Positions 24,443-32,066 of a stretch of DNA of 45,188 nucleotides are shown one piece after another. The notes under the pieces were generated by a model. The model ran no database searches. It worked only from the letters and a program-made list of their open reading frames with translations, and was not told the origin of the DNA. A program made the translations under genes and the position numbers. Source of the stretch: JAICTV01 sp035634055 (lineage in GTDB: Bacteria; Planctomycetota; Phycisphaerae; Tepidisphaerales; Tepidisphaeraceae); the NCBI GenBank assembly GCA_035634055.1, contig DASQDR010000025.1, forward strand, positions 1 to 45,188, given 5' to 3'. Position 1 is the first letter of the stretch. Every line of letters begins with the position of its first letter.

Positions 24443-25435
24443 CTACTTTGCGAACCAAAGCCGCAGGACCACCAGCCACCCGGCGATGGTGAGGCACGAG
24501 ACGACGGTGGTCCAGAAGACGCAGTCGGCCGCCAAGTCGGTGTCGCCGTCAAGCTCCAGCGTCAGCAGCAGCGTGGTAATGGCCGTCGGCACGGCCGCGG
24601 TCAGGATCAGCAGCTCGGCCGGCCAGCCGTTCTCGCCCCACAGGTCGAGCGCGCCGACGCCCAGCGCGTGGAATCCCCAGAGCAGCGCCGCCATCTGCAC
24701 CGGCCCGACGAGCAGGCGGAGCACCAGCACCAGCGAGACCGGCCGCCAGCGTGGCCAGCGCGGGTTGCTCGCGAGCTGCGCCCCCAGCGTCGTCAGCGCG
24801 ATCGGCACCAGGCCGTCGGACAGGTAGCCGGCCGTCTTGCTGATCGCCACCGGCAGGCGGTGCGCTTCGTCCGATTGCAGCCACCACCGCGCCGCCAGCG
24901 CGGCGATGAGCGTGGGCAGGACCGGCATGCGGATGATGCGGACGATCGACTTGCCGATCCCGCCGCTGTGCGCCGCCGCCGCGATCATCAGCCCCAGCGT
25001 GTACCCCAGCACGTTCTGCGTCATCAGCACGAACGCCTGCACCGCCCCGGCGTCGCTCGCGCCGTGCGCGCCCGTCCTCGCGGGGAAGGCAAGCTGCGCC
25101 AGCGGCAGGCCGTAGTTCCCCGAGTTGTAGAACATCACCGCCAGCGCGATCGCCGCCAGCGTCTTGCGGCTCAGCCGAAGCATCCGCCCGATGCCCCACA
25201 CCATCAGCCCCAGCGTCACCACCTGCACCACGGTGATCGTCACCACCCCGCCCATCTGCTCCCACGAGAGGCTGCTGGTGGCCACCTTGTCGAAGATGAA
25301 CGCGGGGACGAAGAGGTAGATGTTGAGCTTTGAGAGCGTGCCAAGATCAATGGCGAACTTCCAGCGCAACGCAGCGCCGAAGGCGATCATCAGCAGGATC
25401 GGGGCCAGGACATCGAGGAGGATCGACAGGAGCAT
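24443..25435 (-). CDS. AEC family transporter (auxin efflux carrier-like)
   Basis: 330 residues with about ten transmembrane helices in two groups of five. Segments such as LAPILLMIAFGAALRWKF, LSKLNIYLFVPAFIFDKV, MFYNSGNYGLPLAQLAFPA and GYLSDGLVPIALTTLGAQLA are characteristic of the AEC family (malate, malonate or other carboxylate and amino acid carriers in bacteria). The NSGNYGLP motif marks the crossover region between the two halves. Substrate cannot be told from sequence. It is divergent from the sugar isomerase gene, 174 bp apart. Confidence 0.9.
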   Translation of the reverse strand: MLLSILLDVLAPILLMIAFGAALRWKFAIDLGTLSKLNIYLFVPAFIFDKVATSSLSWEQMGGVVTITVVQVVTLGLMVWGIGRMLRLSRKTLAAIALAVMFYNSGNYGLPLAQLAFPARTGAHGASDAGAVQAFVLMTQNVLGYTLGLMIAAAAHSGGIGKSIVRIIRMPVLPTLIAALAARWWLQSDEAHRLPVAISKTAGYLSDGLVPIALTTLGAQLASNPRWPRWRPVSLVLVLRLLVGPVQMAALLWGFHALGVGALDLWGENGWPAELLILTAAVPTAITTLLLTLELDGDTDLAADCVFWTTVVSCLTIAGWLVVLRLWFAK

Positions 25436-25609
25436 GGCGGCCGGCGGAACGTATCGCGCGGGGTGGGAAAGACAAAGGCGCAGCGGAGCGGTCAGCGGCG
25501 GAGGTTGGACGTTGTGCCTTGCTCGCGTTGCACATCCTCGATCGTCACTGCTCCGCGCGTTGCAGCGGGGCGCGGTAGCATGGGCCGTTCAAGTTGGAAG
25601 GAGCCTCGC

Positions 25610-26467
25610 ATGTACAAGACGCTGAGCCCCGGCGCGATTGGCGTGACCGTCGGCGGGCTGCACGAGGGACTCGTGGCAGCGAAGATCGGCGGGTTCGACG
25701 GGCTCGAAGTGTCCGCCGGCGCGCTGGCGGACGAGGTGGAGCTGCACGGCGCGGACAAGGTGAAGCGGCTGTTCGCCGAGCACGGCATCCGGCCGGCGGC
25801 GTTCCCGCTGCCGACCGATTGGCGCAACGGCGAGCAGGCGTGGGAGCGCGACCTCGCGCTGCTGCCGCGGCTGGCGCGTGCTGCCGCCGCCGTTGGCATC
25901 ACGCGCACCTTCACGTGGATCCTGCCCGGCTCCAACGACCGCCCGGCCGACCTCAACCGCGCGTTCCACGTCGGCCGTTTCGAGCCGATCGCGCGGATCC
26001 TGGAAGACCAAGGCGTCTCGCTAGGGCTGGAATTCATCGGCCCCAAAACCCTGCGCGACAGCTTCGCCCACCCGTTCATTCACACGATGGACGACATGCT
26101 GTCGATGGCCCGCCAGATCGGGCCGAACGTGGGCGTGCTGCTGGACTGCTGGCACTGGTACACATCCGTCGGGACGCTGGAGGACATCCGCCGCCTCCGC
26201 CCGCGCGACGTCGTCTACGTCCACGTCAACGACGCGCCGGCCGGCGTGGCGGTGGACGAGCAGGTCGACAACGTGCGCGACCTGCCCGGCGCCACCGGCG
26301 TGATTGACATCACCGGCTTCCTCCGCGCCCTCGAGCGCATCGGCTACGACGGCCCCGTGACGCCCGAGCCGTTCAAGAAGGATCTGGCCGCCTTACCGAA
26401 CGACGAGGCGCGGCTGCGCGCGGTAGGGGCGTCGATGGACAAGATCTTCCGGGGCGCGGGGATCTGA
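25610..26467 (+). CDS. Sugar phosphate isomerase/epimerase-like TIM-barrel protein
   Basis: 285 residues from ATG 25610, chosen because AAGGAG lies 7 bases upstream and the family-like sequence begins there (MYKTLSPGAIGVTVGGLHEG). Xylose isomerase-like (AP endonuclease 2) fold: LGLEFIGPKTLR, VGVLLDCWHWYTS and VVYVHVNDAPAG supply the usual Glu, Asp-x-x-His and His/Asn metal ligands, and GPVTPEPFKKDL gives the last Glu. Members interconvert ketoses or inositol intermediates. A TAGCAT -10-like box lies 32 bases upstream. It converges with the M56-SLBB gene. Confidence 0.88.
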   Translation: MYKTLSPGAIGVTVGGLHEGLVAAKIGGFDGLEVSAGALADEVELHGADKVKRLFAEHGIRPAAFPLPTDWRNGEQAWERDLALLPRLARAAAAVGITRTFTWILPGSNDRPADLNRAFHVGRFEPIARILEDQGVSLGLEFIGPKTLRDSFAHPFIHTMDDMLSMARQIGPNVGVLLDCWHWYTSVGTLEDIRRLRPRDVVYVHVNDAPAGVAVDEQVDNVRDLPGATGVIDITGFLRALERIGYDGPVTPEPFKKDLAALPNDEARLRAVGASMDKIFRGAGI

Positions 26468-26540
26468 CGGCGCCGCCGACGCGAAATGCTACACCCGCGG
26501 CTCGGCTGATCCCAAGCCAACACTTCATTCCGTCATCTGC

Positions 26541-29468
26541 TCACGGCGCCGTCGCGGGAGCAGCAGCGGGGGCCGTGGCGGGTTCCGAGGCCGGCTCGAT
26601 CCGCCGGTCGCCAACGCGGATGATGTCGCCGATGTCGAGGAACACCTCGGCGTGCTTGCCGACGACGATGTCGCTGTAGAGCGCGTTGGCCAGGAGGTAG
26701 CGCTGGTTGCCGCCCTCGCGGCGGAGGATCGAGACCAGCGCGTCCTTGCGGTTTTCCTCCAGCCCGCCCGCCGCCGCCAGCGCCTGGGCGAGCGTGATCC
26801 GGCGGCTGGTCAAGCTGTAGGCGCCGGCGCGGCGCACGTGCCCGTCCATATAGTATTCGCCGGTCCGCGGCGGGTGGACCTGCACGATGTCGCCGGCCCG
26901 CAGCGTCACGTCCTTCTGCTTACCGAGGAAGAGGTCTTCGACACCGACCTGCTCCATCACCTTCGACTCGCGGTCGCCTTCGCGGCGGATGACGGTGACG
27001 GTGGTGTGGCGCTCGTCCGCCTGCACCCCGCCCGCCGCCGCGATCGCCTGCTTCACGTTCAGCGCCCGGCCTGCGGGCAGGGAGAACGCGCCGGCGCGCG
27101 GGACGACGCCGGTGATGTAATATTCGTCGCCCGACGCCGGCGCGGCTTCGTGCGGCGGCAGCGCGAGCTGCGCCCGCGCCTCCGGCCTGAGCCCGGCGAG
27201 GTAGGCCTTGGCGTGATCCTGCACCTTCCGCTGATGAGCCTCAAGCGCACGGATCGACTCGATGTACGTCCTGCTCCCAAGGCCGTGCGACCGCGCCAGG
27301 TTCGCGGACCGCGCCGCGGATTCGTCGCGCTCCTCCACGTAGCGCCGCATCGTCGGATCGAGCTGCGCGATGCGGACCAGCGCGGCGTCGGGGATGAAGC
27401 CCGTCGGCGCAGTCGCCGTTCCCGTCGCCGGCGGCGCCGCGCCGATTGGCGCGTCCGCGGCGGCCGTCGGGTGGATCCCGGTCTGGCTGACGTAAGCGAG
27501 CCCGTGCTGCCTCGCCAGATCCGAGAGCAGCGCCGAGGTGGAGAAGAACCGATCCACGGTCACGTCCGGCGCCGCGGCGGCGACCTCCAGCACCGTGTTC
27601 TTCCGCCGCGCGTCGGGCAGCTCCGACAAGACCTGCCGGAGACGCGCGACATCGATCGGCCTGCCCTCGTACAGCAGTGAATCTTTCCCAATGATCACGC
27701 GCACGAATTCCCTCTGGCGCGGCGATGCGATGAGCATATCGCCGGGGCGGACGACGAGGTTGACGCCGCTGTCGCCGGCGATCAGGCGGTCGAGCGGAAC
27801 GTCGATCACGCGCTTCTTGTCATTGCCGGTCGCTCCGCCGCCGCCGCCGGCGCCGGCGCCGTCACCGGCGGGCTTGGCGGATGCGCGGATGACGCGCAGG
27901 GTGCCGATGTCCCCCGGCCGGCCGCCGGACATCGCCAGCACGTCCAGCATGCGGAAGTCATTCTTGGGCACCGCATACTGCCCCGGGCGATCGACCTGCC
28001 CGAGGATGCTGAACGTCCGGCCGCGCGCTTCGGCCACGGTGACCGCCACCTGCGCCTTGGCCAGCACCCGCGCTTCCTCGTAGGCGCGGGCAATCAACTT
28101 CGCTGCGGCCGCCTCCGTCAGCCCGGCCACCTTCACTTGCTCGAGGAAGGGAAGCGAGATGCTGCCGGTCTCGCTGACGCGCGCGGCCTTGACCGTCTCC
28201 ACGCCGGCCGCGGTCAGCTCGGCGATGGACACGTTGACGAGGTCACTCGGGCCGATTCGGTAATCCTCCGCTGCCACCGCGAGGTCCGCCGGCTCGATCG
28301 GCGACGTCGGCTCGACCGGATCCGTGGCGACGGTGGTCGTCGTCGCATTTGCGGTCGCCCGTGAATGGGACGCAGGGCCTTCGCCCGACGGCTTCGTCTC
28401 CTGCGCCAGGAGCCAGATGGGCGCGGCGACGCAGGTCAGCGCCAGCACGGCCGCGGCGAGCGAGCGCACGCGCCCGGGCCGGCGGCGGTCGGGCAGCTTG
28501 AGCACCCGCCGCACGCGGGCGAGCAGGTCTCCGCCGGTGGCGGCGGTGGCAAGCGACGTCGTGAGCCGCCTGCTCGCCCCGCGCCGCCCCTCCAGCGCCG
28601 CCAGCGCCGCCGCATAACCGCGCGCGTCGCCGCACGCGCGGGCGGCGATGTCGTCGCAGCAGTTCTCGCGCTCCTGCCGGATCGTCGCCGACATCCACCA
28701 CGCCGCCGGGTGGTAGAACATCAGCGTCTCCACCGCCGCCTGGAAGAGGTTGACGAGGTAGTCGTGCCGGCGAACGTGCGCCAGCTCGTGGGCGAGGATC
28801 GCCTGCACCTGTTGTGGCGTGAGGTGGTTCAGCACCGCGAGCGGGACGAGGATGACCGGACGCAACGCCCCGACCACCGCGGGGACGTCGATGCGCGGGC
28901 AGTCGATCAGGCGGACGTCTCGCGAGATGCCCAGCTCCCGCAGCAGGCGGGCGAGCAGGTCATCGTATCGCCCGGCACGCGGTCCGCGCGCCAGCCGGCG
29001 CAGCAGCAGCCAACCGGCGGCGTGCCACGCCGCCATCACCGCCACGCCGACCAGCCAAGCCGCCACGAGGTAGCGGAGCGTGCGGAGCTGCGCCGCGGTC
29101 GTGCCCGCGACGACTGACCGCGACAACGGCGGCGCGGGCAGCATGTCAGCCACCTTCGCCACGCCCACGTACGCCGCCGGTGAAACCGGTGCAACGGCCG
29201 CGGATGCCATGGCCTCCGCGACACGGGCGGGGGCCGGAGCTTTCACCGCGATCACCGCGAAGCTCGCCGCCGCCGCCAGCACCATCAGCCCCAAGGCGGC
29301 GCACGATGCCGCGTACCGCGCCGATGGCGGCGCCGCGCGCATCAGCCGCAGCACCGCCGCGAGCAGCGCGGCAAAGACCACGCCCTGCCAGAGGGAGTGG
29401 ACCAGCGTCCACCCGAGGCGCGGGACCAGCGTCTCAACGAAGGGGGCAAGTGAAGCGAACTCGTTCAC
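26541..29468 (-). CDS. M56 (BlaR1-type) metallopeptidase fused to polysaccharide-export/SLBB domains
   Basis: 975 residues. N-terminal membrane part with helices near 20-40, 55-76 and 130-156, then the M56 zinc protease domain: HELAH (H227, E228, H231) and RQERENCCDD (about 265-273) with the third ligand. A fourth helix is at 336-355. The rest should be outside the cytoplasm: a polysaccharide export domain starting DYRIGPSDLVNVSI (402), SLBB repeat 1 (FSILGQVDRPGQYAV, 486), an ExbD/TolR-like segment (588-664, VRVIIGKDSLLYEGRPIDVA), SLBB repeat 2 (YYITGVVPRAGAFSL, 783) and SLBB repeat 3 (YYMDGHVRRAGAYSL, 872). In BlaR1 the outer domain binds beta-lactam; here glycan-binding SLBB domains replace it. 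Its ATG overlaps the end of blaI by 4 bp. Sensor role is inferred. Confidence 0.88.
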   Translation of the reverse strand: MNEFASLAPFVETLVPRLGWTLVHSLWQGVVFAALLAAVLRLMRAAPPSARYAASCAALGLMVLAAAASFAVIAVKAPAPARVAEAMASAAVAPVSPAAYVGVAKVADMLPAPPLSRSVVAGTTAAQLRTLRYLVAAWLVGVAVMAAWHAAGWLLLRRLARGPRAGRYDDLLARLLRELGISRDVRLIDCPRIDVPAVVGALRPVILVPLAVLNHLTPQQVQAILAHELAHVRRHDYLVNLFQAAVETLMFYHPAAWWMSATIRQERENCCDDIAARACGDARGYAAALAALEGRRGASRRLTTSLATAATGGDLLARVRRVLKLPDRRRPGRVRSLAAAVLALTCVAAPIWLLAQETKPSGEGPASHSRATANATTTTVATDPVEPTSPIEPADLAVAAEDYRIGPSDLVNVSIAELTAAGVETVKAARVSETGSISLPFLEQVKVAGLTEAAAAKLIARAYEEARVLAKAQVAVTVAEARGRTFSILGQVDRPGQYAVPKNDFRMLDVLAMSGGRPGDIGTLRVIRASAKPAGDGAGAGGGGGATGNDKKRVIDVPLDRLIAGDSGVNLVVRPGDMLIASPRQREFVRVIIGKDSLLYEGRPIDVARLRQVLSELPDARRKNTVLEVAAAAPDVTVDRFFSTSALLSDLARQHGLAYVSQTGIHPTAAADAPIGAAPPATGTATAPTGFIPDAALVRIAQLDPTMRRYVEERDESAARSANLARSHGLGSRTYIESIRALEAHQRKVQDHAKAYLAGLRPEARAQLALPPHEAAPASGDEYYITGVVPRAGAFSLPAGRALNVKQAIAAAGGVQADERHTTVTVIRREGDRESKVMEQVGVEDLFLGKQKDVTLRAGDIVQVHPPRTGEYYMDGHVRRAGAYSLTSRRITLAQALAAAGGLEENRKDALVSILRREGGNQRYLLANALYSDIVVGKHAEVFLDIGDIIRVGDRRIEPASEPATAPAAAPATAP

Positions 29469-29866
29469 GGCTTGGCTCCTTTCATCTCATCGAGCAGCTT
29501 GCGGATCTCGTCCAGCTCCTGCGGGGTGGCGCGGCGGGCGGAGAGGGCGGCGGCGACGAGCTTTCGCGCCGACCCGCCGAACGCCCGGTTGATCAGGTCC
29601 GCCGCCAGCCGCCGCTGCGTCTGCGCCTCGGGCTGGGCGGGGCGGTAGACGTGCGTGCGCCCGCGCTCGTCGCGGGAGACCAGCCCCTTCTCGTGCATGA
29701 TCTGCATGATCTTCAGCACGGTGGTGTACCCGGTGCGCGAGCCGAGGTGATCCAGCACGCCGCGGACGGTGCTGGGCCCCAGCCGCCACAGGGCCTGGAG
29801 GATTTCCAGCTCCGCCTCGGTCGGGCGGGGCGCGGGCGGCGCGGTCGAGGTGGCAGGTTTGGGCAA
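29465..29866 (-). CDS. blaI: BlaI/MecI family transcriptional repressor
   Basis: 133 residues from TTG 29866, which has an AGAAGGAG ribosome site 5 bases upstream; the frame is open far upstream, but that part reads as unrelated sequence. The winged helix PTEAELEILQALWRLGPSTV and GYTTVLKIMQIMHEKGLVSR matches the BlaI DNA-binding domain, and the C-terminal helix with INRAFGGSARKLVAAALSAR is the dimerisation part that BlaR1-type proteases cleave. The stop overlaps the M56-SLBB start (ATGA at 29465-29468), so repressor and protease are made together. A promoter with an internal palindrome lies just upstream, fitting autorepression. Confidence 0.92.
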   Translation of the reverse strand: MPKPATSTAPPAPRPTEAELEILQALWRLGPSTVRGVLDHLGSRTGYTTVLKIMQIMHEKGLVSRDERGRTHVYRPAQPEAQTQRRLAADLINRAFGGSARKLVAAALSARRATPQELDEIRKLLDEMKGAKP

Positions 29867-29896
29867 GGCGGCTCCTTCTGAGACATGCGGACCCGC

Positions 29897-29942
29897 GGCA
29901 GTGTTACGAAGTGCTTCGTACTTGTCAACGACAATCTTCGTA
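29897..29942 (-). promoter_or_regulatory. blaI promoter with overlapping BlaI operator
   Basis: On the minus strand a perfect -35 TTGACA is followed 16 bases later by TAACAC as a weak -10. The spacer contains the palindrome TACGAAG-CA-CTTCGTA (29905-29920), and a further half-site CTACGAAG (29943-29936) lies just upstream of the -35. BlaI dimers bind TACA/TGTA-type inverted repeats across promoters, and this site sits where bound repressor would block RNA polymerase. The gap of 282 bp to the divergent pseudopilin gene may place that gene under the same control. Confidence 0.75.
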
Positions 29943-30148
29943 GACTGCGTTCCTTCTCCCTCTCTCGCGCGCCCCTGCGGGGCCGCCGAGCGGTACGGCG
30001 CCGCGGTCGCGCGGCGGCCGCGCCGGAGCCGCAGAACGCTTCCGCCCGCTGCCATTTCCGCTCCGCCGCAGGCAAAAAGCCCGGAAATCCCGATCAACGC
30101 CGCGGGCGGGGCTCGGTACCGTATCGCGGGCACGTCCCGGAGGTGTAC

Positions 30149-30823
30149 ATGGATGTAGCAACTGAAAGCCGTCGTTCCGGCGTTTCCTGCCGCGCTCGCG
30201 GCGCGTTCTCGCTGGTCGAGCTGCTGGTGGTGATCGGCATTATCGGCATCCTGATCTCGCTGCTGCTGCCGAGCCTGGCGGCGGCGCGGAACCATGCGCG
30301 GCGGGTGCAGTGCGAGTCGAACTTGCGCTCGGTCGGGCAGCTGTTCTACGCTTACGCCAACGAGTCGCGCGGCTGGCTCTACCCGCCGCTGCGCGGCGCG
30401 GGCAAGCCGCGCGAGGAGCGCTGGCCCGTCTTCGTCTTCAAGCCTGCCAAGTGGAACCCGCCCGCCCTGCTCTGCCCCAGCGACGTGGAGGACCCGGCCG
30501 AGGAGCACTCGTACATCATCAACGACCACCTCTTCGAGCACGGCATCAAGCTCGGCGACAAGCTCCCCAACCGCTCGTCGTCGGAGGTGATCCTGATGGG
30601 CGAGAAGCGCTCGGACTATCCCGATTACTACATGGATTCCGAGGCGACCCGCCGCCGCACCGATTACTACTCGCGCGTCGAGCCCTACCGGCACGGGCTG
30701 AAGCTCGGGTCGAACTACCTGTTCATGGACGGCCACGTCGAGCACCAGAACGAGCGCGAGTCGCTCGCGGGCGTCGACCCGTGGGGCTTCCCTGACAAGA
30801 GCAAGGCGCAGCTCAACGAATAA
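30149..30823 (+). CDS. Type II secretion pseudopilin-like protein (planctomycete DUF1559-like class)
   Basis: 224 residues from ATG 30149; GGAGG lies 5 bases upstream. The prepilin signal is GAFSLVELLVVIGIIGILISL: a short basic leader, cleavage before Phe/Ser-Leu, Glu at +5, and a hydrophobic helix, then LPSLAAARNHARRVQCESNLRS, the typical planctomycete continuation. The C-terminus FMDGHVEHQNER is the H-x-G-type ending of this family (usually 'FADGHV'). It is like the 'prepilin-type N-terminal cleavage/methylation' proteins with a processing-associated H-X9-DG tail, here short. Such proteins are numerous in planctomycetes; their roles are little known. Divergent from blaI. Confidence 0.85.
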   Translation: MDVATESRRSGVSCRARGAFSLVELLVVIGIIGILISLLLPSLAAARNHARRVQCESNLRSVGQLFYAYANESRGWLYPPLRGAGKPREERWPVFVFKPAKWNPPALLCPSDVEDPAEEHSYIINDHLFEHGIKLGDKLPNRSSSEVILMGEKRSDYPDYYMDSEATRRRTDYYSRVEPYRHGLKLGSNYLFMDGHVEHQNERESLAGVDPWGFPDKSKAQLNE

Positions 30824-30956
30824 CCGTTGAGCGCACCCCGCGGCGGCGCCTCACGCGGCGCGTGGCGGGGCGCGTGCCGCAAATCTGCGCGCCCAGTCGA
30901 ACCCGCTTGCGCGGCGGGGTATGCTCCTGAACCTCCTGGCGAGGGAAGGAGCTGCG

Positions 30957-31916
30957 ATGAAGGCGATCCGCGTCCACGCGTTTGGCGATCCGGAGGTCAT
31001 GCGGCTGGAAGAGGTGCCCGACCCCGCGCCCGCCGCCGGGCAGGTGCTGGTCGCGGTGCGGGCGATCGGGGTCAACCCGGTCGACACCTACATCCGCGCC
31101 GGCCGGTACGGCCCGCGGCCGTTTCCCTTCACTCCAGGCTTCGACGCCGCCGGCGTGGTCGAGGCGGTCGGCACCGGCGTCACGCACGTCAAGCCGGGCG
31201 ACCGCGTCTACCTCTCGCGCCCGCTCACCGGCTCCTACGCGGAAAAGGTGCTCGTCGAGCCGCACAGCGTCTACGCGCTGCCGGAGCACGTCACGTTCGC
31301 GCAGGGCGCGGCGCTGGGCGTGCCGTACGGCACCGCGCACCGCGCCTTCTTCCACCGCGGCGGCGCGCAGCCGGGCGAGACGGTGCTGGTGCACGGCGCG
31401 ACCGGCGGGGTCGGCATCGCCGCCGTGCAGATGGCGCGGGCGCACGGGTGCACGGTCATCGGCACCGGCGGCAGCGACGCCGGCCGCGCGCTGGCGGCGC
31501 GCGAGGGGGCGCACCACGTCCTGGATCACGCGCGGCCGGATTACCTGGAGCAGGTCCCGCAGCTCACCGGCGGGCGCGGCGTCGACCTGATCCTGGAAAT
31601 GCTCGCCAACGTGAACCTCGCCAAGGACCTGACCCTCCTGGCGAAGCGCGGGCGGGTGGTGGTGGTGGGCAGCCGCGGGCGGATCGAGATCGAGCCGCGC
31701 GACACCATGAGCCGCGACGCCGACATCCGCGGGATGACCCTGATGAACGCCGAGCCGGCCGAGCTAGTCGCCATGCACGCCGAGATTCGCGCGGGCTTGG
31801 AGAACCGCACCCTCCGCCCGGTGGTCGACCACGAGCTGCCGCTGGCGCGGGCGGTGGAGGCGCACCGCGACGTGATGGAGGGCGGCGCGCACGGGAAGAT
31901 CGTGCTGGTGCCGTGA
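30957..31916 (+). CDS. NADPH:quinone oxidoreductase-like medium-chain dehydrogenase
   Basis: 319 residues from ATG 30957, with AAGGAG 6 bases upstream. It is zinc-free: the zinc ligands of alcohol dehydrogenases are absent, and VNPVDTYIRAGRYG, TPGFDAAGVVEAVG and VLVHGATGGVGIAAVQMARAHG (NADPH-binding Gly-rich motif) identify the zeta-crystallin/Qor group. By family it reduces quinones or enals with NADPH. GGRGVDLILEMLANVNLAKDL and the final HGKIVLVP are typical. A TATGCT -10-like box lies about 34 bases before the start. Its transcript runs toward a strong palindrome at 32015. Confidence 0.9.
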   Translation: MKAIRVHAFGDPEVMRLEEVPDPAPAAGQVLVAVRAIGVNPVDTYIRAGRYGPRPFPFTPGFDAAGVVEAVGTGVTHVKPGDRVYLSRPLTGSYAEKVLVEPHSVYALPEHVTFAQGAALGVPYGTAHRAFFHRGGAQPGETVLVHGATGGVGIAAVQMARAHGCTVIGTGGSDAGRALAAREGAHHVLDHARPDYLEQVPQLTGGRGVDLILEMLANVNLAKDLTLLAKRGRVVVVGSRGRIEIEPRDTMSRDADIRGMTLMNAEPAELVAMHAEIRAGLENRTLRPVVDHELPLARAVEAHRDVMEGGAHGKIVLVP

Positions 31917-32002
31917 CCGCGGCACCTGCGAGCTAGATGGCATTGCCGCGCCCGTCGCAGCCAATGGCGTGTACGGCCGGAACCACGCCTCTGCCCCGCT
32001 CG

Positions 32003-32040
32003 GGCAAAACAAGAAGGGGCGGACGCGCGCGTCCGCCCCT
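32003..32040 (-). terminator. Intrinsic terminator of the TPR protein gene
   Basis: A perfect 26-bp palindrome (32015-32040, arms of 13 bases starting AGGGGCGGACGCG) is followed on the minus strand by TTCTTGTTTTG, a good T-rich tail. It lies 27 bp past the TPR gene stop and also faces the end of the quinone reductase gene. Confidence 0.7.
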
Positions 32041-32066
32041 CCCGATCAACCGGGGCTTGGCCGAAC

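Noticed and set aside
25905..25920. parS-like TTCACGTGGAT in the sugar isomerase gene (similar at 18910)
   Set aside because: Only the ACGTG core matches; the outer arms are not palindromic and both lie inside coding sequence.
29867..30745. Upstream extension of the blaI frame
   Set aside because: It is antisense to the pseudopilin-like gene and crosses the blaI promoter; TTG 29866 has a strong ribosome site.
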